Positions 1 to 11,483 of a DNA stretch of 64,000 bases are shown in pieces. Position 1 is the stretch's first letter. Every line of letters starts with the position of its first letter. The translations under genes and the position numbers were made by a program. The notes below the pieces were generated by a model. It searched no databases and was not told where the DNA came from. It worked only from the letters and a program-made list of their open reading frames with translations. The stretch covers positions 11,928,501 to 11,992,500 of the forward strand of contig JAUCBN010000025.1 of NCBI GenBank assembly GCA_035048815.1, in the 5' to 3' direction. The DNA is from Abelmoschus esculentus (Eukaryota; Streptophyta; Magnoliopsida; Malvales; Malvaceae).

Positions 1-3000
1 TGGATTCCTCGCATCTTTGCAACACTTTTTCTAGATTGCCGAGACAGTGATCAAAGCTATCTCCAAAGACTGAAAAATCATCCATGAATATCTCTAGGAA
101 GTCCTCTATCATGTCAAAAAAATTGTCATCATGCATCTCTGAAAGGTTACCGGGGCATTGCACAGGTCGAACGATATCCTTCTAAATGCATATGTTCCAT
201 ATGGGCAGGTGAAAGTGGTTTTTGCCTGGTCTTCTGGATCAATGGCAATTTGATTGTATCCTGAATAACCATCAAGAAAACAGTAATAAGGTTTACCAGC
301 AAGTCTATCAAGTATTTCATTAATAAATGGTAAACGGAAGTGATCCTTCTTTGTTGTCTTATTCAACTTGCGATAATCCATACAAACCCTCCAACCGGTC
401 ACAGTCTTGGTTGGGATTAGTTCGTTGTTCTCGTTGGTTATGACAATCATACCACCTTTCTTAGGTACACATTGTACCGGGCTTACCCATGCACTGTCAA
501 AGATAAGATAGATAATTCCTGCATCAAGCCACTTGATTATTTCCTTACGTACTACCTCCTTCATAGCGTGGTTAAGTCTCCTTTGAGCCTCAAAAGTGGG
601 TTTATGGTCTTCCTCTAAAAGGATTTTATGCATACATACTGTTGGGCTTATTCCCTTCAAATCATCAATTGACCACCCAATTATCTTTTTGTGCTGCCGC
701 AACATCTCTATTAGGGTTTGTTCATGTTCTGGTAGCAACTTAAAAGAAATAATTACAGGCATCGTGTGGTTGTCTCCCAAATAAGCATATTTTAATTTTT
801 CCGGTAAGGGTTTCAATTCCGTGACCAATGGTTCTTTACTTACAGATTGTTCATTCTTACCTGTATGATCTAAAGGTTCGAAATACTTACCTGGGAGGTG
901 TGCTGTCCAGTTAGCTTCCTCATTCTCTACTTTTTCAACACTGTTCAAAGTACTACTGTAACATTCATCTGTATCACTGCCGAGGCATACCTGTGATGTG
1001 TCATTAAGATCACTGCCGAGGCAGTGGTTGCTGAGACAAGGTATTATACGAGCGTCATCTGTATTATGCAGCATCTGACATTCTTCTTCCAGCTCATCAT
1101 GCCTTTTCATCAATTGAAACACATTTAAGTTGACTTGTTGATCATTAATTCTCATTGTCAACTCTCCTTTTTCCACATCAATCAAGGTTCGTCCAGTTGC
1201 AAGGAAAGGTCTCCCCAAAATGATCGGTGCATTATCATCTGCTTCACAATCAAGGACAAGAAAATTAGCGGGAAAAATAAATTTATCAACTCTTACCATT
1301 ATGTCCTCGATTTTGCCTTTGGGTTACACATATGATCGATCGGCAAGTTGGAGCATAACTGTTGTAGGTTTTTCCCTTCCTATTCCAAGCTTTTGGAAGA
1401 CAGATTTGGGCATTAGATTGATGCTAGCTCCAAGGTCGCATCGGGCCTTAACTTCATAATTATTACCTATTGTACAAGGTATGATAAAGCATCCAAGATC
1501 CTTCAGTTTTGGTGGCATGCGATTGTATAGCATTGTCATGCATCCTTCGGTAGCAGCCAATGTTTCGAACTCACCTAGTCTTTTTCTCTTAGACACAATG
1601 TCTTTTAAGAACTTGGCATAATTAGGCATTTATTCAATTGCCTCTACGAATGGTAAGTTGATGTGGACTTGCTTTAAAATATCAAGAAATTTCTTGAATT
1701 GATGATCCTGTTTTTGCTTTTTCAACCTTTGTGGGAAGGGTGGTGGTGGTCTCATCTCGTCCAGAGTTTCTTTAGTTTGGAATTTAATACCTGGCATCAC
1801 TGGGGCTGTTGTTGTCTCGGCAGACAGTTCAGGAGCGGCAGCGCTCTCTGCCGGGGCAGTGTTATCAGGGTCAGTTTGTTCAGCCGCCTCTTTTGCTGGG
1901 TCTGATGAGGGAACTTTTCCTGCTGGAATTTTCGTCTTTTCCTTCAAATGTAAACCACTCCTAGTAGTGATTGCTTTACACTATTCATGGCCCATTACCT
2001 TAGCAACTTCAATATTGCTAGTTAGTCCTCCTTGTGGTCTAGTGTTTATATTTTGAGCAAACTGCCCAACTTGAGTTTCTAGAGTTTTAATAGCCGCTTC
2101 TTGATTTTGCAGCCTCATCCCAGTCCTGTTCATGAAAGCATCTGTCCTTTTGATGAAATTATTGTTCTCTGCCATGTATGATTTTGTTTTCATCATAAAG
2201 GCTTTGAGAGTGTTCTCCAACAAACTTATCGATTACTGCTGCATCTGCTGCTGCGGCATTGGCTGTTGGACCTGCTGTTGCGGCAGATTTTGCATTGGTT
2301 GTTGGAATCCTGAGGGTTGGGTGGTTGGGTTTAAGGCATTGTTTGGATTGCTCCATGATAGGTTCGGATGCCTCTTCCATGAGGGATTGTATGTGTTGGA
2401 CATCATACTGGTTTGGTTGTAATTTCCAACATATATACCGGTTTCTTGATTCATACAATCAAATGAATTATGGTTACCTCCACATAAATCACAAAAAGAA
2501 TCAATCACCTTAACCTCACGGGTATTTTGTTGTAGTTGCAAATTTTGCACCATCTTGGTAAGAGAGGCCAATTGTGCTGCCACTGAATTTGATGTGTCTA
2601 ACTCATTCACTGTGGCTTGGCGTCTTACTCCTCCTCGCCTAGATGTAGGGAATTGAAAATCGTTCTTTGCGAGTTTTCTTAGTATCTCAATAGCTTCCTC
2701 AGGTGCCTTATCAAGGAGTGTTCCGTTCGCCGAGGCATGTAACATCATCCTTGTCGGGGCATTCGTGGCATTATAGAACATGGTCACTTGTGTCCATAGG
2801 GGAAATCCATGAAAAGGACACTTGTGCAATAACTCCCTATAGCGCTCCCATGCCTCGTACATAGGTTCGTCATCTGTCTGTCGAAAAGAAGTGATTTCAT
2901 TACGAATTCTATCATATAAATTTGTAGGATTAAAACGTGTAATAAAATCACGACAGAGTTCACTCCATGATCCAATGGATCCTGCTGAAATGCTATTTAA

Positions 3001-3444
3001 CTAGGCTTTTGCCCTATCCCTCAGTGAATAGGGGAATAGCTTCAATCTCAAGACATCTTCATGGACTCCTTGGATTTTAAAGGAATTGCATATCTCCATG
3101 AAGGACTTGAGGTGCTGCCTTGCATCTTCAGTTACAGACCCACCAAACTGTCCAATAGTGTTAAGCATATTGAACATGAAAAGTTTGAGTTCAAAGTGGG
3201 CTGCTTCTATCTCTGGTGTAACGACTCCTGGGTTTAATCCATTTAAATCTTCTTTCAGGAAGTCTCTGACAGTGAGCTGCCGCGGCCCTGGTGGCAGCGG
3301 AAGATCTTCATTGCCGGCAGGTAAGTTTTGTCCTGCCGGGTGATCTGCCAAAGCTTCTTGGATTTATCTCCTCAACCTTTTTCGTGTACGTTCGATCTCT
3401 AGGTGTAACTCGTACAAAGGGTTGGTTGGATTGGCTCTGGTCAT
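1..3444 (-). pseudogene. gag-protease-RT polyprotein of Athila-type element, decayed
   Basis: The frame starts at ATG 3444 (MTRANPTNPLYEL). Gag runs to about 1640, with a CX2CX4HX4C zinc knuckle (CDLCGGNHNSFDC) near 2460-2500. Protease follows, with DLGAS near 1430 and ILGRPFLATG near 1210. RT comes next, with VCMDYRKLNK near 370 and YCFLDGYSGYNQ near 270. In the first 108 bases the reading continues in another frame with the RT active site FMDDFSVFG, so one base has been lost near 105-112. In-frame stops lie at 3364-3366, 3001-3003, 2233-2235, 1981-1983, 1630-1632 and 1324-1326, several of them at glutamine or tryptophan codons. RNase H and integrase would lie to the left of the window. The copy is inactive. 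Confidence 0.9.
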
Positions 3445-3531
3445 ACACTAAGAAAAACCAAAGTAAAATAAAAATAAAAGTAAAAAGAAACAAGAAACAA
3501 GAAAATAAAGAAAACAAAATTTAGTTGTCAA

Positions 3532-3549
3532 TCCCTGGCAACGGCGCCA
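3532..3549 (-). other. Primer-binding site (tRNA-Asp type) of left Athila element
   Basis: On the minus strand this reads TGGCGCCGTTGCCAGGGA, six bases after the 5' LTR. The TGGCGCCGTTGCC core is the usual Athila primer site, complementary to the 3' end of a tRNA, normally assigned to tRNA-Asp. It fixes the element's orientation and the inner border of the LTR. Confidence 0.85.
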
Positions 3550-3555
3550 AAAACT

Positions 3556-4896
3556 TGTCGCATGTCAAAATAGCGCAATTAGTGCAAGTGGACACATCGC
3601 AAGTAATAAAGTGATAAGTATTTATCAGATTATCGTCTCCACAGGGATTGGTATACTTAATATGTCTTCTTCGTCTTCTTGTTCTATAAAAAGAAATAAA
3701 ATAAAAACACAAGTAATTTGGGTTTTGATGGAACTAAATAAATTGAAATAAAACAAACTAAGAATAAAGAATGAGATTTGATTAATAGAGAGAGAGGTCA
3801 GGATCCAGTTGCGTTGTATTGTGGATTTGATTGACTTGTCTCTTTCCAATGCAATTGTATATCACTGCCTTGGCAGCACTGCATATTACTGCCTTGGCAG
3901 CGACGATACTGTCCGCCGCGGCAATCCCTTGCTCGTGGTTGGACTTTACCAAAGTTCGGCAAAGTGTCCTTAGATGACTTCGCTTATTCCTAAGTCGAAG
4001 TACTGTTGATGACTAGTCCTTGATGATACCTCCCGGCGTGAATCAATTATACTCACCAACCAATCTCACACTTCTTTTAGCCGCTGAAACTCTTAACCTC
4101 CCTAGACCGAGTTAGTATTTCGCGATTGAAACATCGTACTTACCCCTTTCGTGAATCTAACTCTCCCGAGTCTAGATAAATAGATTACTTACAAACTTCT
4201 CTCCCGAGCTTGAATGCAAGAACAAAGGATAAGCAAACCTTGATAGTTTTATTGCATTGAAACAAAGAACAAAGTACAATCTCCTCTCACAAATACTAAA
4301 CAACCTTCACCTAAACCCTAAGAAAGCTTAGAACATGATTTGAGAGAAAGAAAACATTGAATCTTAGGGAAAACTCTCTATGAATCGGCTCTCTCGGTAT
4401 ATCCCTATACATTGGACGGCTAGGTCTTATATAGGCTTGGCCTAGGGCAAACTTTTCCTAAGTAGAATATAACTTGGAGTAGGGAACAAGTCAGGTACAT
4501 AAATAAAATATTTCCAACTGTAATTCAACTAAGAGGCTTTCCTGTGTGGCCTTGTCTTGGGATTTTCCTCATGCTAACCAGCTCCGATCCATGTGCTTTA
4601 TGTCCAGAAACGTCCCTTGTATTTTTCTCTTCCGATCGCCTACAGTATTACTCTCTGGCTCTCAGTTGCTGCCTCGGCATCAGGTCCTGCCTCGGCCATG
4701 TTGCTGTCGCGGCACTTGTTTCTCCTGCACAGATATAAAAATGCAGTAAAACTTGCCTTTTTTGTAAATATCATCTTTATACTCATAACTTCTAAATATA
4801 TCACATTAAGTACATGCATTGGTCCGAGTGGGTGTAAATTCAGTGATTAATGCCCAAAAAATATGTAAAAAGTGATAGTGAGTTGAGCACTTATCA
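3556..4896 (-). repeat. 5' LTR of left Athila-type element
   Basis: A 1341-base LTR, TGATAAGTGCTCAACTCAC... to ...GACATGCGACA on the minus strand. It matches the LTRs at 5927-7254, 24917-26252, 31092-32421, 38011-39338 and 40122-41454 along its length. It carries a TATA-like stretch in the shared position near 4425-4435. The family's repeated TGCC-rGGCA palindromes lie near 3865-3905. Confidence 0.9.
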
Positions 4897-5674
4897 ATGT
4901 CGGATGATGTTTGAAGACTTTTATTCTGAGTGTTGGGCAGCCTCACTCGAAGATGTTCGATGTAACATTTCGAGCATGGGGTTGGTTGGGCGGCCTCCAC
5001 CCCTTTCCGAACGTTGGGCGACCTCGTTCGAAGATGTCCGATGTAATATTCCGGGCATAGGATTTGAGGGCGACCTCAATCCTGAGTGTAGGATCCCGAT
5101 GCTGTGTGGACGCTGGCCTCACTCTTGTGTGTTATTTTGTGATGTGACATGTATATGTTGTGTGCGATATTATACATTGTTTATGCCATGTGGTAGGCAA
5201 GCATGCTAAATCATCATATCATGCACGATATTTATATGTTATGTTTTATTGCTTATGATATGCATGATGTTGGTCGAGTTCGGCGTACCCACTGAGCTTT
5301 CGTAGCTCAGCGTTCGAAATATGTTTTCGTGCGTAGGTTAGGTGAAGCCGGTTCGTGGAGCACCATTAAGGTTCAGATTTCAGTATCGACCGTGTTGTCA
5401 GAGTATATGTATTAGATTTAGTAGGCTAGTACTATGTCGAACCCTATGTAATGTAACTCTGTTCATTTTAATTTGGGTCGAATGTTTTAATGGTTTGTAA
5501 TATTTTGGAGCTCCGATTACTTTATACTATTTTGGGCTTGCGCTTTAACTTAAATGGATTTTGTGAATCGTATTTGGATTTGAATTTGATTTTATTTGAT
5601 GGGCTTTGAAAAGAAATTTTGAAATACAGGTTTTGGGCCGGAGGCCCAATGTGACATCCGGGTCGGGTGTTACA
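4897..5674 (+). repeat. Truncated Tekay-like (chromovirus) LTR, 3' part
   Basis: The sequence ends in GGGTCGGGTGTTACA, the usual 3' end of Tekay/Del LTRs. Its last 80 bases are the reverse complement of the first part of the LTR at 43587-45914 (shared words for GTGACAT...GGCCCAAT). The 5' part is cut off at 4897 by the Athila insertion. On the right it abuts RT sequence in the opposite orientation, so it seems to have landed in that older element. An open frame across 4850-5209 is LTR sequence, not a gene. Confidence 0.75.
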
Positions 5675-7445
5675 GCGGTCTTCCACTCGTCACCTTCTCG
5701 CATGCTAATCTGATGATATCCATTCTTTAGGTCAATTTTGGAAAAGATAGTCGCTCCACATAACTCATCCAGCATGTCATTGTAATTTGGTTCATTGCTC
5801 GACAATCAACACACATCCTCCAAGTTTCGTCTTTCTTCGGTACCAACAAAACTGGTACGGCACACGGACTCAGACTCTCTCGAATGTAACCTTTGTCCAA
5901 CAACTCAGAAATCTGTCGTTGAAGCTTTTCGCGTGTCAAAAGTGCGCGTTTAGTGCAAGTGGACACATCGAAAGTAATAAGTGATAAGTATTTATCGGAT
6001 TATCGTCTCCATAGGGATTGGTAGACTCAATATGCCTTCTTCGTCTTCTTGTTCTGTAGAAAGAAATAAAAAGCACAAGTAGTTTGGGTTCTGATGGAAC
6101 TAAAATAAAACAACTAAGTGAAATAAATAAAATTGAATATTAGAGAGAGATGGGTCAGGATCCAGTTGCGTTGTATTGTGGATTTGATTGACTTGTCTCT
6201 GCCCAATGCAATCGTATATCACTTCCTCGGCAGCACTGCAGATTACTGCCTTGGCAGCGACGATACTGTCCGCCGCAACAATCCCTTGCTCATGGGTGGA
6301 CTTTACCAAAGTTCGGCAAAGTGTCCTTGGATTACTCCGTTTATCCCTAAGTCGAAGTACTGTTGATGACTAGTCCTTGATGATACCTCCCGGCGTGAAC
6401 CAATTATACTCACCAACCAATCCTACACTTCTTTTAGCCGCTGAAACTCTTAACCTATCCCTAGGCCGAGTTAGTATTTCGCGATTGAAACACCGTACTT
6501 ACCCCTTTCGTAAATCTAACTCTCCCGAGTCTAGATAAATGGATTACTTACAAACTTCCCTCTCGGGCTTGAATGCAAGAACAAAGAATAACAAAGGATA
6601 AGCAAACCTTGATAATTTTATTGCATTGAAACAAAGACAAAGTACAATCTCCTCTCACAAATACTAACAACCTTCACCTAAACCCTAAAGAAGCTTAGAA
6701 CATAATTGAGAGAAAGAAAACAAGTTTATGAATCGGCTTTCTCTCTCTAGGTATCCGTGTATCATACATTGGACGGCTAGGTCTTTATATAGGCTAGACC
6801 TAGGGCAAACCTTTCCTAAGTAGAATATAACTTGGAGTAGGGAACAAGTCATGTACATAATTAAAATATTTCCAAGTTTAATTCAACTAAGGGGCTTTCC
6901 CGCGTGGCCTTGTCTTGGGCTTTTCCTCATGCTAGCCAGCTCCGATCCATGTGCTTTAAGTCTAGAAACGTCCCTTGGATTTTTATCTTCCAATCGCCTA
7001 CAGTCTTGCTTCCTGGCTCTTAGCTGCTGTCTCGGCATCAGGTCCTACCTCGGCCTTGTCGTTGCCGCGGCACTCGTTCTCCTGTATAGATATAAAAATG
7101 CAGTAAAACGTACCTTTTTCTGTAAATATTATCTCTATAAGCATAACTTCTAAATATATCACATTAAGTACATGCATTGGTCCGAGTGGGTGTAAATTCG
7201 GTGATTAATGCCCATAAAAGGTGTAAAAAGTGATAGTGAGTTGAGCACTTATCAAAGCTCCTTCGTCTCTTCGGGGTTACTTCGGTATGTTGGTCTATTC
7301 AGAATCGTGGCACCTAGAATAAAATCAATCTGGTGCTCAATGCCACGAATAGGTGGTAATCCCTTAGGCGTTTCATCCGGAAACACGTCCTCAAAATCCT
7401 GCAAAAGAGATGAAATTGAAACAGGCAAATCACTAGAAATTTTGA
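5675..7445 (-). pseudogene. Reina-like chromovirus RT fragment, split by a solo LTR
   Basis: Reading the minus strand from 7445 to 7260 gives FEDVFPDETPKGLPPIRGIE. After removal of the LTR at 5927-7254 and one copy of the duplicated AAGCT it continues with QISELLDKGYIRES, PCAVPVLLVPKKDETW, RMCVDCRAMN and, after a short deletion and frame change, DMLDEL and FSKIDLKNGYHQI. These are the N-terminal half of a Ty3/gypsy RT of the Reina/CRM type. It stops at ...EGDEWKTA, where the Tekay-like LTR begins, so the YxDD active site is absent. Sequence quality is good apart from the deletion; the fragment cannot be functional. Confidence 0.85.
5927..7254 (-). mobile_element. Solo LTR of the Athila-type family (TSD AAGCT)
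   Basis: A complete 1328-base LTR of the same family as that at 3556-4896, with no internal sequence. It is flanked by a perfect 5-bp duplication, AAGCT at 5922-5926 and 7255-7259. Its terminal TG has mutated to TT on the left side (plus-strand view). A solo LTR with an intact TSD is the expected result of recombination between the two LTRs of a former full element. Confidence 0.92.
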
Positions 7446-7799
7446 GATTAAAGTATGGAAGTCTTGCATATTGATTTAGTAATTCTATAAGTTAAATTAA
7501 AGCTTATATTGAGCCCCATATAGAAATTGAGTTAAGATTGGAATGATAATTGGATTAGATTCGAAGATCGAATAATAAGGTCAAGAATTGAATGAATTGT
7601 GATTGTAAAATAAAATAAGTTCAAAATTGATTAATGAGTAAATTGAATTTATAAAAAGTTTTAAATTGCCCTTAAAATTGATAGGTACAACATGTATTCG
7701 AATTGAATTGTCAGTAAAATGAACACAACTTCCGGTTCAATTACAAGTGTATAAGTCCGGTCGACGCCCCCGTCTCCTAACCCGGGGCGAGGGTGTCAC
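7446..7799. repeat. AT-rich remnant ending in an LTR-like terminus
   Basis: No gene is visible. The left part is AT-rich. The right end turns GC-rich and closes with CGGGGCGAGGGTGTCACA, like the 3' end of a chromovirus LTR in plus orientation. Immediately to the right begins Athila-like gag sequence, so this is probably a truncated LTR that interrupts that element. The left border is not defined. Confidence 0.4.
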
Positions 7800-8099
7800 A
7801 CTCCTGTTGAGGTGGATTGGTTGGATCAACAACTGCGAATGCGCCTTGGTTGTCTACTACGACAGCATTCATGCTAGCGTTGTTCTGCTGGCTAGGTGCT
7901 ATATTCATCCTTTCGCGTACATTACAAGAAATTTCTATTATTGTGACAAATTTAATTTTGATAAAATTATTTTTGTCACTATTAATACTTTTATCGTGAC
8001 AAAATAAATTAGTGTCACTTTAAATTAGATATATATATATAATTGTCACAAAATTTAAATCCTTCGTAACATTTTGACACAATTAATAAATTTAGTTAA

Positions 8100-8815
8100 T
8101 ATATGGTGACAAAATATATTTTGTTAGCATTGTTTGTCATAAATGTTTTCCTCCATTTATTTGGTGCAAAAAAAAAGATATATAATGACAAGTTTTGTAA
8201 CTATACGTTATATATATTATTACAAAAAAAAATTATCACAACAAATAATTAAGTGATTTTTTGTGATAAATTATATTTGTATTTATATATTTGAGATATA
8301 TTGACAAAATTTATTGTCATAAAAATTTTCTTTCTTTTTTGGTGTAAAAAATAATATAGGGACATGATTTGTAACTATAAGTTATACTTGTTGTTACAAA
8401 AAAAATTACTACAAATAATAAAATTTATGTTTTTGTGATAAATTTTGTTTATAGTTATAGATTTTAATTATAGTGATACAATTTATTGTTATAAAATATT
8501 TTTCTCGAATTTTTGGCGTAAAAAAACCATATAGTGATAAGTTTTGTAACTATAAGTTATGCATATTTTTACCAAAAAATTATCACAACAAATAATGATA
8601 TTCAAGTTTTTTGTGACAAGTTATTTTTGTAGTTATATATTTTAATTATAGTGATAAAATTTATTCTCACAATTTTTTTTATGCGCTAAAAAAATCATAT
8701 AATGATAAATTTTGTAACTATATGTTATTCTTATTTTTATATAAAAATATTTTTACAATAAATAATAAGATTTAATTTTTTATGTTAAATTATTTTTTTA
8801 GTTATTTATTTTAGG
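8100..8815. repeat. Tandem array of about 175-bp units inside the CACTA element
   Basis: A landmark word GGTGYAAAAA or GGCGTAAAAA recurs at about 8163, 8341, 8515 and 8683. Each time it is followed by the same order of words: TATAxTGACAxGTTTTGTAACTATA, then TTATCACAACAAATAAT, then TTTTTGTGATAAATTAT. The period is 168-178 bp and there are four degenerate copies. Related units run inverted near the other end (10540-11260). Confidence 0.75.
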
Positions 8816-10131
8816 CATTTTTAATAATTTTTAATCAAAAAGTCAAAAACAACCTTAATAAAGAAAGAAATAACATTATGAAACGTTGAATTTTACTTTT
8901 AATGGAAGATTGAGTTTCCATATTCAATACTAATATTTCTCATGTTTTTGGTAATTAATAATATATATTGAGATATTTTTTATCTTTTTAAGATACCTAT
9001 TAATAATAAAATTATATATGCTTTTCTATATAATTTAATTTTGTTTATACAAGTGTGTTAGATTTCAAGATTATAGTCTAGGTTATAGCGTTTAAAATTT
9101 AGGGATAAAGTTTAAGGTTTAAATTAATAAAATTTAGGAATAAAGTTTTGGGTTTAAGTTTAGTAATTTAGAATTTAATTTTAAATAATGTTCTTACAAA
9201 AAAAATTAGGCTAAAAATACAAGCAATCACATATGACACAAATAAGATATGTTTTTATATATGGGTTTAAAAAATTTTAGAGTTTATACGTTTCAACATG
9301 AATGCCAAATTTGTGTTTCATGTCTTACAAGTAGCATGTACCATACATGAATTTATGCGTCTAAGACATTGTAAATTCGTGTAAAATACATATAAATTTA
9401 GCTGATACAATGCATGTACATAATACATCGAATTCAACTTAATCAAATATTAATACGACCCTAACATAATTTGATCTGAAACCAAAATAAATCATACGAA
9501 ATTTTGATATGATTTACAAACTTATTTTTCTATGTCATCTATCATTAATATTTTTTCATATTATCTATAAATTCACCCACATCCTTTCAATACTTCTAGT
9601 TAAATATTTAAATTATTACTAACAAAGCTTATTTTAATTTTTAATTTTTAATAAAAATTTAAAAATACTTCTTAACAAAGCGTATTTTAATTGTTATTTA
9701 TAATAATATTAATAAATTATTATTGTTAAATATTTAAAAATTATTATTATAACACTTAATTAGATATTTAAAATTTATTATTATTATTATTATTATTATT
9801 AATTCAATAATTCTATTATTAATAATATTAAAATAAAATTTTATTTAAGTTTCCTTATTTTTTAGAGCGGGAATTAATTTTATATTAATAAAGTTTCCCT
9901 TTCAATATTATGGAAAATATTAGATTTGGGAGGGAAATTAAGGAAACTTTATTTTTTTCTCCTATAAACATAATTTTTTTATCAAACCCTAATTATAATT
10001 TTATTTAGCCGTCTTAAGTCATTATCTCAGTATCATTTTGAAGAAGAAAAACAAAACAGTAAGTTTTTTTTTTTTTATATTTCATCTTATCTAGTATATT
10101 ATAATCTATAATTCGTAGTTTCAGTACTGCA

Positions 10132-10239
10132 TTCATTGGAGAAGGGTCTTGGGATGCAAAGCAGAACCGGATTTGTATTGTTGCTTGCCGAATAGAGGAT
10201 GCATCGAGCAGTTCCTTGGAGAAGTCTCACGTTGGAGAT
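10132..10239 (+). pseudogene. Captured gene fragment, DUF2921-like
   Basis: A 36-codon stretch reads FIGEGSWDAKQNRICIVACR and then IEDASSSSLEKSHVGD. The GEGSWD...CxVACR...VGD pattern resembles a conserved segment of plant DUF2921 membrane proteins, recalled from the family and not searched. A TTTCAG acceptor-like site lies just upstream at about 10115-10122. After VGD the reading turns AT-rich and loses similarity. It is an isolated piece of a host gene carried inside the CACTA element. Confidence 0.5.
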
Positions 10240-11461
10240 TATTTTGATAAAATTAATTTTGACAAATTTTTTATTTATTAATTTATAGTGTTTTATAACA
10301 TTTATTTCCTATAATTTTGATATGTTTAGAGAATGTTACTTTTGACGATCAAAATATTGACATTTTGTTTTCTTAAAGTTCAATACAATCTAACTTAAAA
10401 AATATGCCATTTGAATCTCAAAGTAAGTTATTTTTAACCAATTAAATTCATAATAAATTATAATAAAAAAATTTAATCAAAAATAAAAATTTATAATAAA
10501 TTTTGATTTATCGTTAAAAATATGAAAATTAATATATTTCACAACAACAAATTGTAACAAAGCTATTTAGTCACAAAAAATTATGAAAAATATTAATTTT
10601 AGTCACAAAATAAATTTATCACTAAATTATTTTTGACAAATATTTTTTTTGTCACAAAAACAACTTATGATAAATATTATTTTAGTCACAAAAATAACTT
10701 ATGACAAATATTATTTAGTCGCAATAACAATTTATGACAAATATTAAGAAACTTTTAGTAATAAAATAAAATAGTGAAAAAATAAAATTTGTTTTAATAT
10801 GTATTTTATCACGAAAACCATTTTTATTTGGTGTTATAATTTAAGTTAATTGTGACAAAATTTTAATTTTTATGAAAAAAAAATTGTATGCTAACAAATA
10901 TTTTGTCTCATTAAGTTATATTTACTAACAAAATAATATAAGTGATAAATTAATTTTTGTCATAAAATATATTTTTGTCATAAAACTATTATATATTATA
11001 TATTAAAATACAAATTAATTGTGACAAAACGTATTTCTCGTGAGAAAATAAGTATTTTTTTGTGAAAATAAGATAATAGTATTAACAAAATTTTGTTGTA
11101 ACAATAAATGATATAAAATGGCAACAAACAAATTTTTATCACAATATACTTTACATGACGGGGTTGTTCTAACAAACATGGTAACAAACAAAATTTGTTA
11201 AAATAAATATATCGTGACAAATTTAATATTTTTAGTGATAAATAATTTTGTTATAATATTACAAATTTCTTGTAGTGGTATCCCTTGTCGTAAATGCCTT
11301 GCGGTCCTTTTGATTTCAGGATCGTACGGATATTATTCTATCGATGGATTAGACATAGTCATACAAAAAACAACCCTAGTTAGTTAAAAGAAATTAAAAA
11401 GTAAAATTTAAAAGAAAAAGAGAAAGGTGCAGAAATAATTAATAGTAAAATTGAGCGTCAG

Positions 11462-11479
11462 TCCCCGGCAATGGCGCCA
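11462..11479 (-). other. Primer-binding site of second Athila-like element
   Basis: On the minus strand this reads TGGCGCCATTGCCGGGGA, four bases from the LTR end. It is the Athila-type primer site with one difference from the copies at 3532 and 40098. Confidence 0.85.
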
Positions 11480-11483
11480 AATC

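Larger units (their letters stand above)
1..4896 (-). mobile_element. Athila-type Ty3/gypsy LTR retrotransposon, 5' portion
   Basis: A minus-strand element runs from its 5' LTR (right) through the primer-binding site, gag, protease and the first part of reverse transcriptase, then leaves the window at position 1. The RT phrase YCFLDGYSGYNQI and the protease phrase DLGASINLMP are typical of the Athila lineage. It is the RT-bearing relative of the two RT-less siblings at 24917-41454: gag, protease and LTR are clearly the same family. It has inserted into a Tekay-like LTR whose 3' part follows at 4897. Its other LTR and target duplication are outside the window. Confidence 0.93.
7920..11277. mobile_element. 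Non-autonomous CACTA (En/Spm-type) DNA transposon (TSD GTA)
   Basis: The right end, read inward, is CACTACAAGAAATTTG. The left end is the same with one change, CATTACAAGAAATTTC. Both sides carry the 3-bp duplication GTA (7917-7919, 11278-11280), as expected for CACTA elements. The 3.36-kb interior is very AT-rich and encodes no transposase. It holds subterminal repeats of the type TTGTGACAAA in both orientations, a tandem array near 8100-8815, a TTA microsatellite at 9773-9802 and a short gene fragment at 10132-10239. It would need a transposase supplied in trans. Confidence 0.9.
7800..11356 (-). pseudogene. gag N-terminus of Athila-like element, interrupted
   Basis: The start is ATG at 11354-11356, reading MSNPSIE, a stop, YPYDPEIKRTARHLRQ, then after the transposon RERMNIAPSQQNNASM. 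The YDPEIxRTxRxLR pattern is the usual opening of Athila gag; compare the siblings' YEIDPEIERTRNRLRR. Only about 65 codons remain. It is broken by one nonsense codon, the CACTA insertion and the left truncation. Confidence 0.75.

Noticed and set aside
4850..5209. 119-codon open frame on the plus strand
   Set aside because: It crosses the border between an Athila LTR and a Tekay-like LTR; both halves are repeat DNA and the protein resembles nothing known.
8100..8815. Possible CRISPR-like array
   Set aside because: Units are direct degenerate repeats of about 175 bp without unique spacers, in plant DNA inside a CACTA element.
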